64,000 bases of DNA from Batillaria attramentaria (taxonomy: Eukaryota > Mollusca > Gastropoda > Batillariidae), in NCBI GenBank assembly GCA_018292915.2, contig JACVVK020000338.1, positions 524,501 to 588,500 of the forward strand, read 5' to 3'. Every line of letters starts with the position of its first letter. Position 1 is the first letter of the stretch. Below, one piece after another: positions 1 through 21,061 of this stretch. Under the pieces are notes generated by a model. That model worked only from the letters and a program-made list of their open reading frames with translations, had not been told where the DNA came from and made no database searches. The position numbers and the translations under genes are program-made.

Positions 1-2073
1 AGGAACAGATTCAGCGCTCTCAACACACTACCTGAAGAGACAATCGAGGAGCACTGGCACGACCTGCGAGAAACCTGGACAGCAACATGCAGGGAAGTGC
101 TGGGAAAGAAGACGAGACAACACAAAGAGTGGCTTACATCTGACACCTGGGACCTCATCACAGAGAGGAAACGCCTGAAAGACCTGATCAACCACACTGA
201 CGACCAAGACGACAAGCGCGACCTGCAGGCTCAATACTGGGACGTCAACCGGCAGGTCAAGAGGAGCGCAAGGAACGACAAGAGGAACTTCATCAACGAC
301 CTCACAGAAGAAGCAGAAACAGCAGCAGGACAACGGAACATGAAACGGCTCTACGAAATAACAAGGACACTCTCTGGGAAAAATAACAACCCCACCAGAC
401 CAGTCAAAGACAAGAACGGACAAATCATCACCAAAGAGGAAGACCAAAGGACAAGGTGGGCTGAACACTTTAAGGAAACGCTCAACAGGCCTCCACCACC
501 AGTCCCACCAGACATACCACCGGCAGCCCAGCTACTCGACATCAGCACCAACCCCCCTACCAAGACCGAGATCATCAAAGCCATCAAGTCCCTCAAGTCT
601 GGCAAAGCAGCAGGCCCCGACGGCATACCACCAGAAGCCCTCAAGGCCGACATCCAGACCTCCACCGACATGCTGCACCCGCTCCTGAGGAAGATCTGGG
701 AGAGCGAGAGCGTGCCACAAGACTGGAAGAAGGGACACCTGGTAAAGCTGCCAAAGAAAGGGGACCTCTCATCCTGTAGCAACTGGCGAGGCATCATGCT
801 CTTGTCCATACCAGGGAAGGTTCTCACCAGGATCATCCTGGAGAGGCTGAAGACCGCGCTGGACAAGACACTCCGGGAGGAACAGGCAGGATTCCGCAAC
901 GACCGATCCTGCACTGATCACATAGCCACGATGAGGATCATCATCGAGCAGTCCCTGGAGTGGCAGACCCCCCTGTACAGCACCTTCGTTGACTTCCAGA
1001 AGGCGTTCGACAGTGTTGACAGGGAGGTCATCTGGAAGCTGATGTCTCACTACGGTTTTCCACCAAAGTTTGTCAACATCATCCGACAGCTGTACGAAGA
1101 TGCCACCTGCCAGGTAATCCACGACGGGAAACTGACAGAACCATTCACAGTACGGACCGGCGTTCGTCAAGGCTGCATCCTGTCACCCACAATCTTCCTG
1201 ATGGTGGTCGACTGGGTTATGAGGCAAGCCACCGACGGTAAGAGGACAGGGATCCAGTGGACCTTCAGCAAACAGCTCGAGGACCTGGATTTCGCGGACG
1301 ACATCGCCCTCCTCTCCCACAAGCAACAAGATGCGCAGGAGAAGCTGAACAGAGTCGCCGAAGAAGCTGAGAAGACCGGCCTCAAGATCAACATCAGCAA
1401 GACCGAAGTCATGAGAGTCAACCACAAACAGCACGACCCCATCCAGCTGCACCAGGAAGACATCAAAGAGGTGGACAAGTTCATCTACCTCGGCAGCGTT
1501 GTCAGCAAGGATGGAGGAACGGACGAAGACATCAAGAGCCGCACCAACAAAGCCAGACATGCCTTTCGCACTCTGCGCCCCATCTGGAGATCCACAGCCC
1601 TATCCCTGCGAAACAAGATCCGGATCTTCAACTCAAATGTGAAGTCGGTCCTACTCTATGGCTCGGAGACATGGCGCACCACCAAGACAGGCTCCCACAG
1701 GCTGCAAACCTTCATCAACAGATGCCTCCGCAACATTCTCAACATCAGATACCCACTGGTGATCACCAACCAAGACCTCTGGGAGCGAACAAGACAGGTC
1801 CCCATCGAGCAGGAGATCAAGAAAAGGAAATGGGGATGGATCGGACACACTTTGCGAAAGCCAACATCAAATGTCACCAGGCAGTCCCTTGATTGGAACC
1901 CCCAGGGAAAGCGCAAAGTGGGCCGACCGAAGCAGACCTGGCGGAGGAGTACGGACGCTGAAGCCAAGGCCGCCGGAACGACGTGGGCCGAACTAAAGAG
2001 GGCGTCCCAGAACCGAGTGCGCTGGCGGAGTGTGGTTGCAGCCCTATGTTCCCCAGGGAATAAAGAGGACTAA
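1..2073 (+). CDS. LINE (non-LTR retrotransposon) reverse transcriptase ORF, 5' part outside the window
   Basis: The frame is open from base 1, so the Met at 97 is not the true start and the endonuclease part would lie to the left. Reverse transcriptase blocks are visible in order: AGPDGIP, FVDFQKAFDSVDR (catalytic Asp), TGVRQGCILSP, then LDFADDIALLS with the FADD catalytic pair, and GLKINISKTEVM. The tail GWIGHTLRKP...GRPKQTWRR...NRVRWRSVV is typical of the abundant invertebrate LINEs of this type. The enzyme copies element RNA into DNA at a nicked target. No stop or frameshift interrupts the visible 690 codons, so the copy may be young. The exact clade cannot be set from this fragment. Confidence 0.93.
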   Translation, partial: RNRFSALNTLPEETIEEHWHDLRETWTATCREVLGKKTRQHKEWLTSDTWDLITERKRLKDLINHTDDQDDKRDLQAQYWDVNRQVKRSARNDKRNFINDLTEEAETAAGQRNMKRLYEITRTLSGKNNNPTRPVKDKNGQIITKEEDQRTRWAEHFKETLNRPPPPVPPDIPPAAQLLDISTNPPTKTEIIKAIKSLKSGKAAGPDGIPPEALKADIQTSTDMLHPLLRKIWESESVPQDWKKGHLVKLPKKGDLSSCSNWRGIMLLSIPGKVLTRIILERLKTALDKTLREEQAGFRNDRSCTDHIATMRIIIEQSLEWQTPLYSTFVDFQKAFDSVDREVIWKLMSHYGFPPKFVNIIRQLYEDATCQVIHDGKLTEPFTVRTGVRQGCILSPTIFLMVVDWVMRQATDGKRTGIQWTFSKQLEDLDFADDIALLSHKQQDAQEKLNRVAEEAEKTGLKINISKTEVMRVNHKQHDPIQLHQEDIKEVDKFIYLGSVVSKDGGTDEDIKSRTNKARHAFRTLRPIWRSTALSLRNKIRIFNSNVKSVLLYGSETWRTTKTGSHRLQTFINRCLRNILNIRYPLVITNQDLWERTRQVPIEQEIKKRKWGWIGHTLRKPTSNVTRQSLDWNPQGKRKVGRPKQTWRRSTDAEAKAAGTTWAELKRASQNRVRWRSVVAALCSPGNKED

Positions 2074-2661
2074 ACTAAAACTAATACAAAACAAGAAAAA
2101 CAAACCTTGGATACATGTCAACAGAGACAGTGGATAGGGGAGACTGGACTCTTGAAATCATTGCCGCAGACACAGTGACCAACATCAGAACAAAATCATA
2201 CAAATTTTGACAAACTAACTTTTTATTGAAAGCCGAACAGGAAAACAAATTTAATTAACAAAAAAGTAACACAAACATAAGCTTACATACATGTGCCGTG
2301 CATGAAACGCCTCCAACAGCTAGTGTGTTGTGTTTCTACAATGCGACCTATCAAATCGTGGGTATAACCGATGAAACTGGGGTAAATTATTGCCTTTTCT
2401 CATAGAAATAAGAACTGTTCGTCCACCTTTGTCGAAGCGATACTTGTGATTATGAGAAAAAAAAAGTGTTCTATCTTCTTCCGACTCCTAGATGAAATGT
2501 CCAGCAAGTGTCACGAGCGGCCATAGGTCAACATGCGAGTCAGCCTGAAACTCGAAGTCGAACGGGAGCAAATGACGTCATATGTGGCTTGAAGTGTAAC
2601 AAGCGACGTAAAAGCCGTCCACAGACGTGTCAGACTAGATCTTCAAAATAAAAGCTGCACT
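2074..2661. other. LINE 3' end and intergenic stretch
   Basis: The LINE stop is followed by a short A-rich tail with repeated CTAAA units. A TTTATT near 2221 could be the poly(A) signal (AATAAA) of the - strand exon at 2662-2850. I see nothing else that can be named. Confidence 0.5.
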
Positions 2662-2850
2662 TTACAGCTCATAGACATCTTCTGGATATAGATGCACAAA
2701 AAGCAAGTCGCCCACAGGATCTTTAGCGACCTTCACCCCTCTTCCTTGGACCATTTCCGCCCTTATGACGTTGTATCGGAAGTTCTCTTTCCACCATGTT
2801 GGATTGTTGACAATCGCTCGGCTACCACGACGCCAGAGGGTTTTGTGTAA
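2662..2850 (-). CDS. Terminal exon of an unrecognised - strand gene
   Basis: Read on the - strand, a pyrimidine-rich acceptor ending GTGTAG is followed by 62 sense codons and TAA. The residues look like real protein: NPTWWKENFRYNVIRAEM, then KDPVGDLLF and the C-terminus HLYPEDVYEL. The other two frames close early. No ATG in frame precedes it, so upstream exons should lie to the right, overlapping PDE6D on the opposite strand. I do not recognise the family. The basic, short, Trp-rich character would fit a small mitochondrial protein, but that is a guess. Confidence 0.5.
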   Translation of the reverse strand, partial: LHKTLWRRGSRAIVNNPTWWKENFRYNVIRAEMVQGRGVKVAKDPVGDLLFVHLYPEDVYEL

Positions 2851-2908
2851 CTACACAGGAACCTGCAACCGCGACTGTCTGCTTTCAGGTTGAAACGGAT
2901 TATTTAAA

Positions 2909-11676
<8,768 letters not shown>

Positions 11677-14486
11677 GTTAGACAGTAGCTAGTGACTTGG
11701 TTCTTATCATTCCTATAGACATTTCATCTGTATCACTGTTACCGGTAATTTTTTAGTGGTGTATGAAACTTGCTATGCCTTACCAGTTAATAATGTGAAT
11801 TCTTCTTTGTCTCTCTTGCTTCCTCTCTGTGTGCCAAGTTGCCCTTTGAGAAGGTCGTCACTATGACTGACATGCAGACTTTACATATTATACCCTGCCC
11901 AAAAACTATGCAAGCACAATCATGGTGGTCGTTTCCCTAAGCAAAGATTCCATCATGTCAGTAGTATTCCACATAAGGTCACATGCTGTAAATAAATTGG
12001 GAATAATAGTTCTTTTACCTCATGGAAAGGCATGATGCAAAGTGTTACAACCATGTAAACTTCTCATGCATTATAGAGCTCTATATATATTTGAATTTGG
12101 CTCCCTGCCTTCTTAATCTATCACCTAAAGAACTGAAACATCAGTATAATTATAAATACTGTAATTACCAAACATTGTGAAGAATGTCACCACAACAGAT
12201 GAAGTTTAACACTTAGTGGCTTACACACTGCAGGTATTGTAGGACTCTTGGAAACTTTCTTTTTGAGTCATGAGCTAGAAAAGCTGGGAGTATGTGCATG
12301 ACCAAATATAACATTGGCACACAGTGATGACTTGTAGACCAGCAAGTTAAGCTTGCTGCGTAATTTTATGCTGTCAGTACTGTCTGTGGGGCAGAAATTA
12401 TTGCTGTGCTAAGACTTTGTCAGTGGTGGTTAAATTCACCTTATTTTTAAACTCTTCGTTACAAATGAATTCTTTTCTAACTGTGTTTATAGTTTGGTGC
12501 ACATACAACAGGAGTAATCTGCTTTGTGTATAATTTTGCTACTGCTATTGGAATATTGTTGACATCGGAAATGGGTAGTCTCAAGTATTGTTTGGTTGGT
12601 TGGAAGGAGTTAACCTCTAAGAGGAATTTCCCCCTCTAGACAATGATTATATTAGATGTGGATACTTTTATCCTGAATAATTACCAACCACACTTGGAAT
12701 CATGAATCGATTCTAATGTTTATGTCATTTCCTGATGATCTAGCACTGTGATTGTAATACTTTTAAGATGTCAAAGTACATACAGCTGTATTATGTGTAT
12801 ACTAGTTAATGCTAAACCATATGTCCCCTGCTTCTTAACTGGATACGATTTCACAAATCTGCATTTATGAAACTAATATAATTTTTCCCCACTATTTCTC
12901 AAGTTGACAAGCAACAATGTATACACTTCAAAACAGTTGCTCATCATCATATCCGTGTGTTGAAACATTTGCCATAGTTCTGCTTTCTTATGGACTACAG
13001 AAAATTTTACTTTCTTCCAGTTTGTGTCTCTGGTTTAAAGAAAAGGAAAAAAGTAAACAGTTGAGGGAGAGGTAGAAAATTACAAACTAGATTTTCTTGA
13101 TAGTTTCACATACATGTAGGTTTCCTTTATGTGACCGGTTTTATTTATCCAGTGATTTGAAGGGGGAAAAAAAAAATGAACACCAGTACTGATGCAGTCA
13201 AGCAACTTGATCATGTGTTGTAGATACGTCCAAGTGAACATGGATGATATGATTAGCAAAAGTGAGTGGATGTAGTTGAATTTGTATGTTAACATTAAAT
13301 GGAAGTTCATGTTTGCACTTTTTGTTTTGTGTTATTATCTGTCAACACTCACATTAAAATTTTGAGTTCCATATAATGGAGAGTCATACAGTGTATAGAA
13401 TATTGTAAGCATAGTATTTACAGTTTTTTGTTGTTGTTGTTTGTTTGTTTGGGGGGGGGGGGGTGTTGCTTGTTTGTTTTGGCTTCTCAAAGTGCTGTGT
13501 GGAGGAACTTTAAACTTCTACAGTCTGTATTAACATATTTGCAGATGAAAGGGAAAGAACAAGCTGTAAGATGAAAAGATGGGACATTACACAGTGTTGT
13601 TGTGGCCACCTTTTGCCACTAAATTACGTATACATTGGTAGAATTTTAATTAACATGTCACCCTCTCAACCACTTTTTTCATGTGTTGTCGTTTGGGATT
13701 CCTCACCTTTTATGCCAAGCAGTTCACAACACATGGGAATTGTTTTCCATTTATTATATATATGTATGAAGTGTTTGCATGTACACATCATGTATGTGTT
13801 TTGTTTGTATTTATTTTTATGTTTATTTGGGGGGGGGGGATAAGGGGTGTGGACATCAAGGAGGGTATTGGTCTGCCTGTATTTTTTTTGCATTCCTATC
13901 AATCACAAATGACCATGGATAACCTCTGTTCAGGTTGTGTATCTGTAAGCTTGTGCATATTAGAATGCTGTGAATGACAGTGCAATAAAACAAATGGCTG
14001 AGTTGACAGTTTTTATCTTGCGTACTTTTCACCAGTGTGAAGCCTCAACTAATTCCAGTGGAAAACAGCTTCAGCTTTGTTTTTAAATATTAAAATCGCT
14101 TGTGGGAAAGCTGGGTTGTTAATCTGAGAGGAATCAAGTCAGTGTGGTGCAGCTCTACCCATTGACCTGTTTTGATTTTTGCTGGAGGAGGAAAGTCAGG
14201 CCCAGAGAAAAACCACTGATGAGCAGCTTTAGAGCCAGTACCAGTATCACATCTCACAGCTTGACCGAGGGTCAAACCCAGACTTTGCCATGACAGCAGT
14301 GACTGTGGTTCAGTAATGCACCTGCCAAAGTGGTATGCACTGAGAAGCACTTTTCACCACACTTACTGCAATACTGATAGATGAAAGATAAAACTCTAAT
14401 GTACACACATGCATTGTTTGAAATAAACTGAGGTGTCGTCCAAATAGAAAAGGAAACGGTAATGACTGCGAAGTGGTTGCAAGTTG
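11677..14486. other. PDE6D 3' UTR and AT-rich intergenic DNA
   Basis: AATAAA at 11991 and 13984 are candidate PDE6D poly(A) signals. G runs at 13450 and 13831. No coding exon seen on either strand. Confidence 0.5.
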
Positions 14487-14631
14487 AACAAATAAAAGCG
14501 ACATAAAAGGGACAGAAACCACTTAACTTTCACAAAGGACAGCACAGGTCAACGTTTTGGCTTTCGCGACCCATGCCATCCTTTGTGAAAGTTAAGTGGT
14601 TTCTGTCCCTTTTATGTCGCTTTTATTTGTT
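14487..14631. repeat. Perfect 53-bp-arm inverted repeat (hairpin)
   Basis: Arm 14487-14539 is exactly complementary to 14579-14631, with a 39-nt loop containing TTTCGCGA. A direct repeat GAGGTGTCGTCCA lies just outside, near 14431 and 14633. Confidence 0.92.
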
Positions 14632-15533
14632 TGAGGTGTCGTCCATCTAAGAATGGTTATCATTTGCAAGATGCATGATTTTTGTGTGTGAATAGAACAT
14701 GGATGTCTTTTTTTTGCCTTTTTTTTGTTTTTGTTTTTTGTTTGTTTGCCATTGTAAATTTTTTTCAGTGATCATCTACTGGTACATGTACTGGTAACGT
14801 GTGTCACACATGGCTTTACTTTAAGTGGTAGTCTGAACATGAACAGGCCATGCAAGTCACAGGACTCTTCAATCACATAATCTCTCTTCTGTCTGAAATT
14901 ATGACATCACCACTAGCAACACAATCCTCAGTTCACACATACTGCAAAAGAAACAGTCAAAACGGAGGGAAATACTCTCTGCTTATGTGTTTATTATACA
15001 TGTGAATGTGTTGAGATTGGTTGTCAAGGAAGAGCTGAGCTTTTGCCTCTCAGTACTATATATGTATGTTACAGCAGCAAAGGTTAATATGTCATTTTCC
15101 AAAAATAAATCCGGAACATTTACTATGGTATTGTACATCTGGGTATATATATAATCATCATTTGGGAACTGTTGCTTAATATTTGTTCACCAGTGATTTG
15201 TCCATCTGTAATTTATAAATACGATAATTATATGAAACTAGTAATCAGTTTCTGCTAGTTATGAAGCTCGTTCCTCCTCCTTTAATCTGTGGTCATGTTT
15301 TATGGGAAATTTGGGCTTCTGTCAAAGGTACATCGCATCACTCTCTTTTCCAGCCCACTGGCCCAAGTTAAGGCCATGGTTTTTTTTAATTTTTTTTTTT
15401 AGAGACATAACTAGCATCTGTAACATGCACTCTTGACGAATGAGGCATGGCAGGCAATGATATTTTAGTTTGCATGTGGAATTGCTCAGTCTTAGCTTTG
15501 GAACCCACCGTAAGATATGTCTGTACTACAGTG

Positions 15534-15579
<46 letters not shown>

Positions 15580-16948
15580 CTGAAGAGCAGATTTTATCTT
15601 CATATATATATATACACACACATATATATATAAAACATCAGTGTGCAAAGAACCAAAACCTGCTTAAGACACATCCTATCATGTCCAGATTGTCGGCTCA
15701 GTGCCTTTCAGACCACCAAGGGCACACAACAGAACAGAACAAGAGATTGCTTTTCTTGGGGTATCCTCTCTAAGAACATTCTCATGACCCTTGATCACTG
15801 GACATCCGTAGCAAGCAATGCTTGTACATTGTGTTATTGTTGTAGGTCATAGACTTGGTTTAATAAGAATATTTAAATTGGAATTTGATTTTCCGAAATT
15901 AAGGCTGTGCCTCAAAAATTTGCCCAAACTAGTAAACTTAAGTACAGTATTAAACCTTCAGTGTGTCAAGTCATTTGGTTCCTTTGCAGTTATTTTTTGT
16001 GATTTTGTTTTGAAATAATGAACAGTAGGAAGTGAACAGATGTCCCTAGTGTTGACTTCTTATGCTTGTGATTTGTGTAATTGTTCTTTCAATTTTAAAT
16101 TATTACTATTGTACTTGTAGGAGATGTTACATGTATAATACATTTTTCATGTAATCTCAAATGAGTCTTCACAAGTGGTGTGCAAGCATCTCAAAAACAT
16201 GGGGAGGTTCTTAGTATAACATAGCTGTGACGAGGAATGTAGAGATGCAGTAAAATATGTTTGTTTTCTCATTTGTGTACATAGCATCTCCCACACATTA
16301 AATTGACATTCCATATCATCTGAATTTCCGTCCTTCATATCTTCTTTGTAATGATTGTCAAATGTAAATTGTACAATGTGCACACTCATTTGCTTGATTT
16401 CATCGATTCTAAGCTTCTCTTTCTTTTCTTTTTTTTCATTGTTTTGTGTGCAGACTGTCTTTTCTGTCTATTAAAACATACCAGACTCAGTGCTTCTTCT
16501 TCTTTATATAAGTATGCCACACAGTTCTCCTTATTTTCAGTTTTCAAGTCCTCCCGGCAGAAGCCAAATATTTGTGTTGGCTTTTTCATGATACCCCGTC
16601 TTTGATATCACCCATACATGGGGGAAAAAGACGTTAAACTCCCAAGCACCCACCCCACCCCTTCAGTTTTTAGTTCAAGCTACAGTTGCGGGTTAATAGG
16701 TGGTTGAGTAAGAGTGTAAGACATTTTTGTTGCCGACATGTCACCGGAGAGATACATGTCTTACATAGGCCAGATCATTTCAAAGTTAGTTGTGACTACA
16801 TATCTACATTGCGGGTGTCAAACGCCCAATTTGAACCATTCTTGCAGAATATTTCAATTCTAATACACTGTACCGGTGATCCAAGATAGCAGTTACGGAG
16901 AGGACTACCGGTAATAAACTTTAGGTCGAAACAGCAGCAGACCCCAGA
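14632..16948. other. Intergenic space between two convergent genes
   Basis: AT-rich, with (GT)n at 15539-15577 and a short relic near 16630 of the GACGTTAAAC...CACCC repeat also seen at 35.7 and 36.7 kb. The 3' UTR of the M13 gene should begin at 16948 going left; I could not place its poly(A) site. Confidence 0.5.
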
Positions 16949-17048
16949 TCACCAGAGGTAGCACTTATTGTCTGGGTTCATTCTGGATGCTTTGGGACAG
17001 TTGTAAGCCTTGGCGAAGTAATCCGAGTTGGACACAGAAGCAATCACC
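16949..17048 (-). CDS. M13 peptidase last coding exon
   Basis: Acceptor CTCAG|G. It encodes [32 protein letters not shown] and TGA. The CxxW end is the family's C-terminal hallmark; its Cys forms a conserved disulfide. Confidence 0.96.
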
Positions 17049-17422
17049 CTGAGACAAAACACGTCACAGGTCATTCAATGAAATACTGACAAAAGACAGC
17101 ATACACCCATTCAGACCGGCACACGCTTGCATAGGAACTGTACAGGTTTTTGTTCTTTGTTTTTGTCTGTCTGTCTGTATTTTTAATGGTACTTACGTCT
17201 GTGATTCTTCATGTACCCGCAGCGCTATAAATAAATATCTCGAGTTCTATACAGAGGCCTCTATACTGACAGGCACACCAATATGGTTTCGTGCATATAC
17301 CTGACATCAGCAGGACTGTGAACGTCTGTCCGTATGGCATTTTGCGCACCTGCTGGTTTTGCCAGATGACACCAACCCTGCACGTACCACAACATACTTA
17401 ACGAGTTGCGATCTCTTTCTCA

Positions 17423-17469
<47 letters not shown>

Positions 17470-17822
17470 TCGCGCGTACACACACATGGTAATGCGAGGC
17501 GATAATGAGTATTGTGTGACTTACTCATTCTTACCCCTCCCCCCAACCCCCGGCCGCACGCGGGAGCACACACACGCGCGCGCGCACGTTAACGTGTGTC
17601 CTGGATCGACAAAAAGCCGCAAAACGCGTGTAATATACATATTGGACATAATATATATATTATTATTGACGTAAGGATTGCGTCATAACCCTGACGTCAT
17701 TTATTTTGTATTTTGTATTTCGTATTCCCCTGATGAAGGACCCGCGGAGGGCCCGAAAATTTGGGATCCATGTTTTCTTAATAATAATAGTTGTTCACAG
17801 TTTTCAAGGAGTGTATTTTCTA

Positions 17823-17888
<66 letters not shown>

Positions 17889-18870
17889 CACGAGGTACCT
17901 TCTGGGGCAGCCTTTTGGTGCTGGTTGGACGCTGCAGCCCTCGTGGGTATCGCCGCATGCTCACCTGATGAGGGTCCCATTGACCCGAAACCATGGTCGT
18001 GAGCGGCTAAAATCACCAATTCATATGGCCTTGGTCGTACCGACCATTTTCCTCCCGGTGGGAGGGGAATGGGGGCACTATGAATGGTGAGATACCCTTA
18101 GATCTGTTAGACGTTTCAGCGGTAGGATGGTAGGTTCCCCCCCCCCCCCCTCCCATTGTGGCTTGTAGCCAATATAGGGCAAGGCGGACTTGTCCACTGG
18201 CATACAAAGCACACATCTCCTTAGATCTAGGGAGCGCTCTCAGCTTTACTTACTTCCCCTACTTTCAAATTGACCTGATTGAGCGCATGTTTTCGGCTTT
18301 AGCGACGCCTTTGTTCCTATTCTATATTAAATGTAATTACATGACATTACACCTAGGCAGTTGCTCCTTTTAAATTATTTAGTCTTTTACCGCTGAAACC
18401 TCTTGCAGAGCTTTAGGGTAGCGACGTCTGCTAGTACTGGAGACGCACCAGATTATTCTGGGGCAGCCTTTTGGTGCTGGTTGGACGCTGCAGCCCTCGT
18501 GGGTATCGCCGCATGCTCACCTGATGAGGGTCCCATTGACCCGAAACCATGGTCGTGAGCGGCTAAAATCACCAATTCATATGGCCTTGGTCGTACCGAC
18601 CATTTTCCTCCCGGTGGGAGGGGAATGGGTCACTATGAATGGTGAGATACCCTTAGATCTGTTAGATGTTTCAGCGGTAGGATGGTAGGTTCCCCCCCCC
18701 CCTCCCATTGTGGCTTGTAGCCAATATAGGGCAAGGCGGACTTGTCCACTGGCATACAAAGCACACATCTCCTTAGATCTAGGGAGCGCTCTCAGCTTTA
18801 CTTACTTCCCCTACTTTCAAATTGACCTGATTGAGCGCATGTTTTCGGCTTTAGCGACGCCTTTGTTCCT

Positions 18871-18940
<70 letters not shown>

Positions 18941-20995
18941 ATTTTATTTTTTTAATGATTTACAAAACAACAACAACAAACTAGAGAGGCAGAAGCCTCC
19001 ATGGCTCCCTTGTGACACAGGTCAAGGTCATTCACAAGAGTATGTTTGTAAAGCTCTTATCACTATCCATTATCATGCCAAGTAAAGTGTCTCTGGCGCT
19101 CTGAGTCCCTGGCAATATTACAATTTTCCCCCAAACAGTTTGTATGGCCTTGACCTTTGGTCAAGGTCATTCAAATGAGATCTCATCAATGTCTATCATC
19201 ATGCCAAGTTCGATGCCTCTAGTATTTGTAGTTCCCCTGAAAACGGTAATGTTAAAATTCATAACAGACAGCTTTAATGACCTTGAGCTTCAGTCAAGGT
19301 CATTCAGAAAGGTAGGTCTCAATGCTGTCTATCATCATGCCTCGTTTGATGCCTCTACTGTTTGTTGTTTTGGACAAAATGCCAAGGTTAAAGTTTAAAA
19401 AAAAACTGCTTGCATGGCCTTGACCTTGACAAAAGGTCACTGAACACAGGTATGTCTGTAAAGCTGCTGCCAATGTCAATCATCACACATAGTTTTAGGC
19501 CTCTGATCCTTCTAGATTCTGAGAAAATGCAAATGTAAAATTTCCCAACAGACTGTTTTAATGACCTTGACCTTGAGTCAAGGTCATTTAAGATGGTATG
19601 TGTGCATAGTTCTTATCACTGTCTATCAGCACGCTTGGTTTGGCACCTCTGCTGTTTGTTGTTTCTGAGAAAATGCCAATGTTAAGGTTTCACAAAAATA
19701 GCTTGTATGGCCTTGACCTTGACACAAGGCCATTGACTACATGTATACCTGTAAAGTTCCTATCAATGTCTATCATCATGCAAAGTTTACAGCCTCTGGT
19801 GTTTGTAGATTACGAGAAAATGACAATGCAAAATTTTCAAACAGAGAGCTTTAGTGACCTTGACCTTGTGTCAAGGTGTTTCAAAATGATATGTTTTGAA
19901 AGGTCTTGTGGTTGTTTATCACCCTGCCAAGTTTGGTGCCTCTGCTGTTCGTAGATTCTGAGAAAATGACAACGTTAAAGTTTTCTGGACACACACACAC
20001 ACACACACACGACGGAGGGTTAATACATAGACTCCCATTGTTACACAAGGGAGCCAAACTGAAACAGACCATGCCGGCGAGTGTGTCAAATACACAGTCT
20101 ACAGTTACAAGGTTTTCAGCGTCTCGGAACAAGGCGAAAGGTGAGTCATGATGCCTTTTTGTCGATAGAAAGACCTTTAAGCTAGGTCTGCGCAAAACTT
20201 GAGTGAGCACCTGTGCAAAATTGACGAAGAAGAGCTGAGGATGTGTGAGGTTGAGACCGGGCAGCAGCGGCTCTACCTCGTTGTGTGACTGCCACTTGTC
20301 AAAAGCCTGCCACACAGTGCACACATCATTAATGACAACAATCGAAATTATGTACCCGTTATAATATTGTTGGGTATACTGGATAAAAATGACGATAGGT
20401 GTATGGAAAAGTGTCATCGTCCTATTACCATATATGCTGCTTTGATGCCTCCGTTGTCAGCGATGTTTTCACCGAGTGTCATTTGGCCATTAACCTGCGG
20501 ACGACATAAGTGAGACAATATGTAAATAAATAGAGGCGATGAAATGCCAGGTTTCATTGTCAGCCACAGTCTCAACAAATACCTCTCGGGAATTCAAGGA
20601 GGAGGTTGGGGGGGGGGGGGGGCTTATCAAAGAAATACTCACGTTCTACGCAGAATCTGTCAACCACAAACAGAATACGCTTTGTTTTTACGCAGACGAG
20701 AGTACACATTCACGGAACTTGTTATCGATGTTATCGTGTGTGAGGACAAACTTGTTGGAGAGATTTGCCAAGCATGGTTGATATTTGTAATTACTGTGTG
20801 ATCAAATGTCACACATGATGGAATCAAATGGTAAACGCCGCGCTGGGGACTGTCCTGCATTAGTACGCACGTGCATCCCGAACTCGGTAAAGCCGTTGTA
20901 CTGCGTCACGTAGCATTGGGCCAACTTCTGGAACTCGGTCACCGACGAATTGGACCACCACGACCTGCTGTTACCTTCCTTGTCGTATTTGCGGC

Positions 20996-21061
<66 letters not shown>

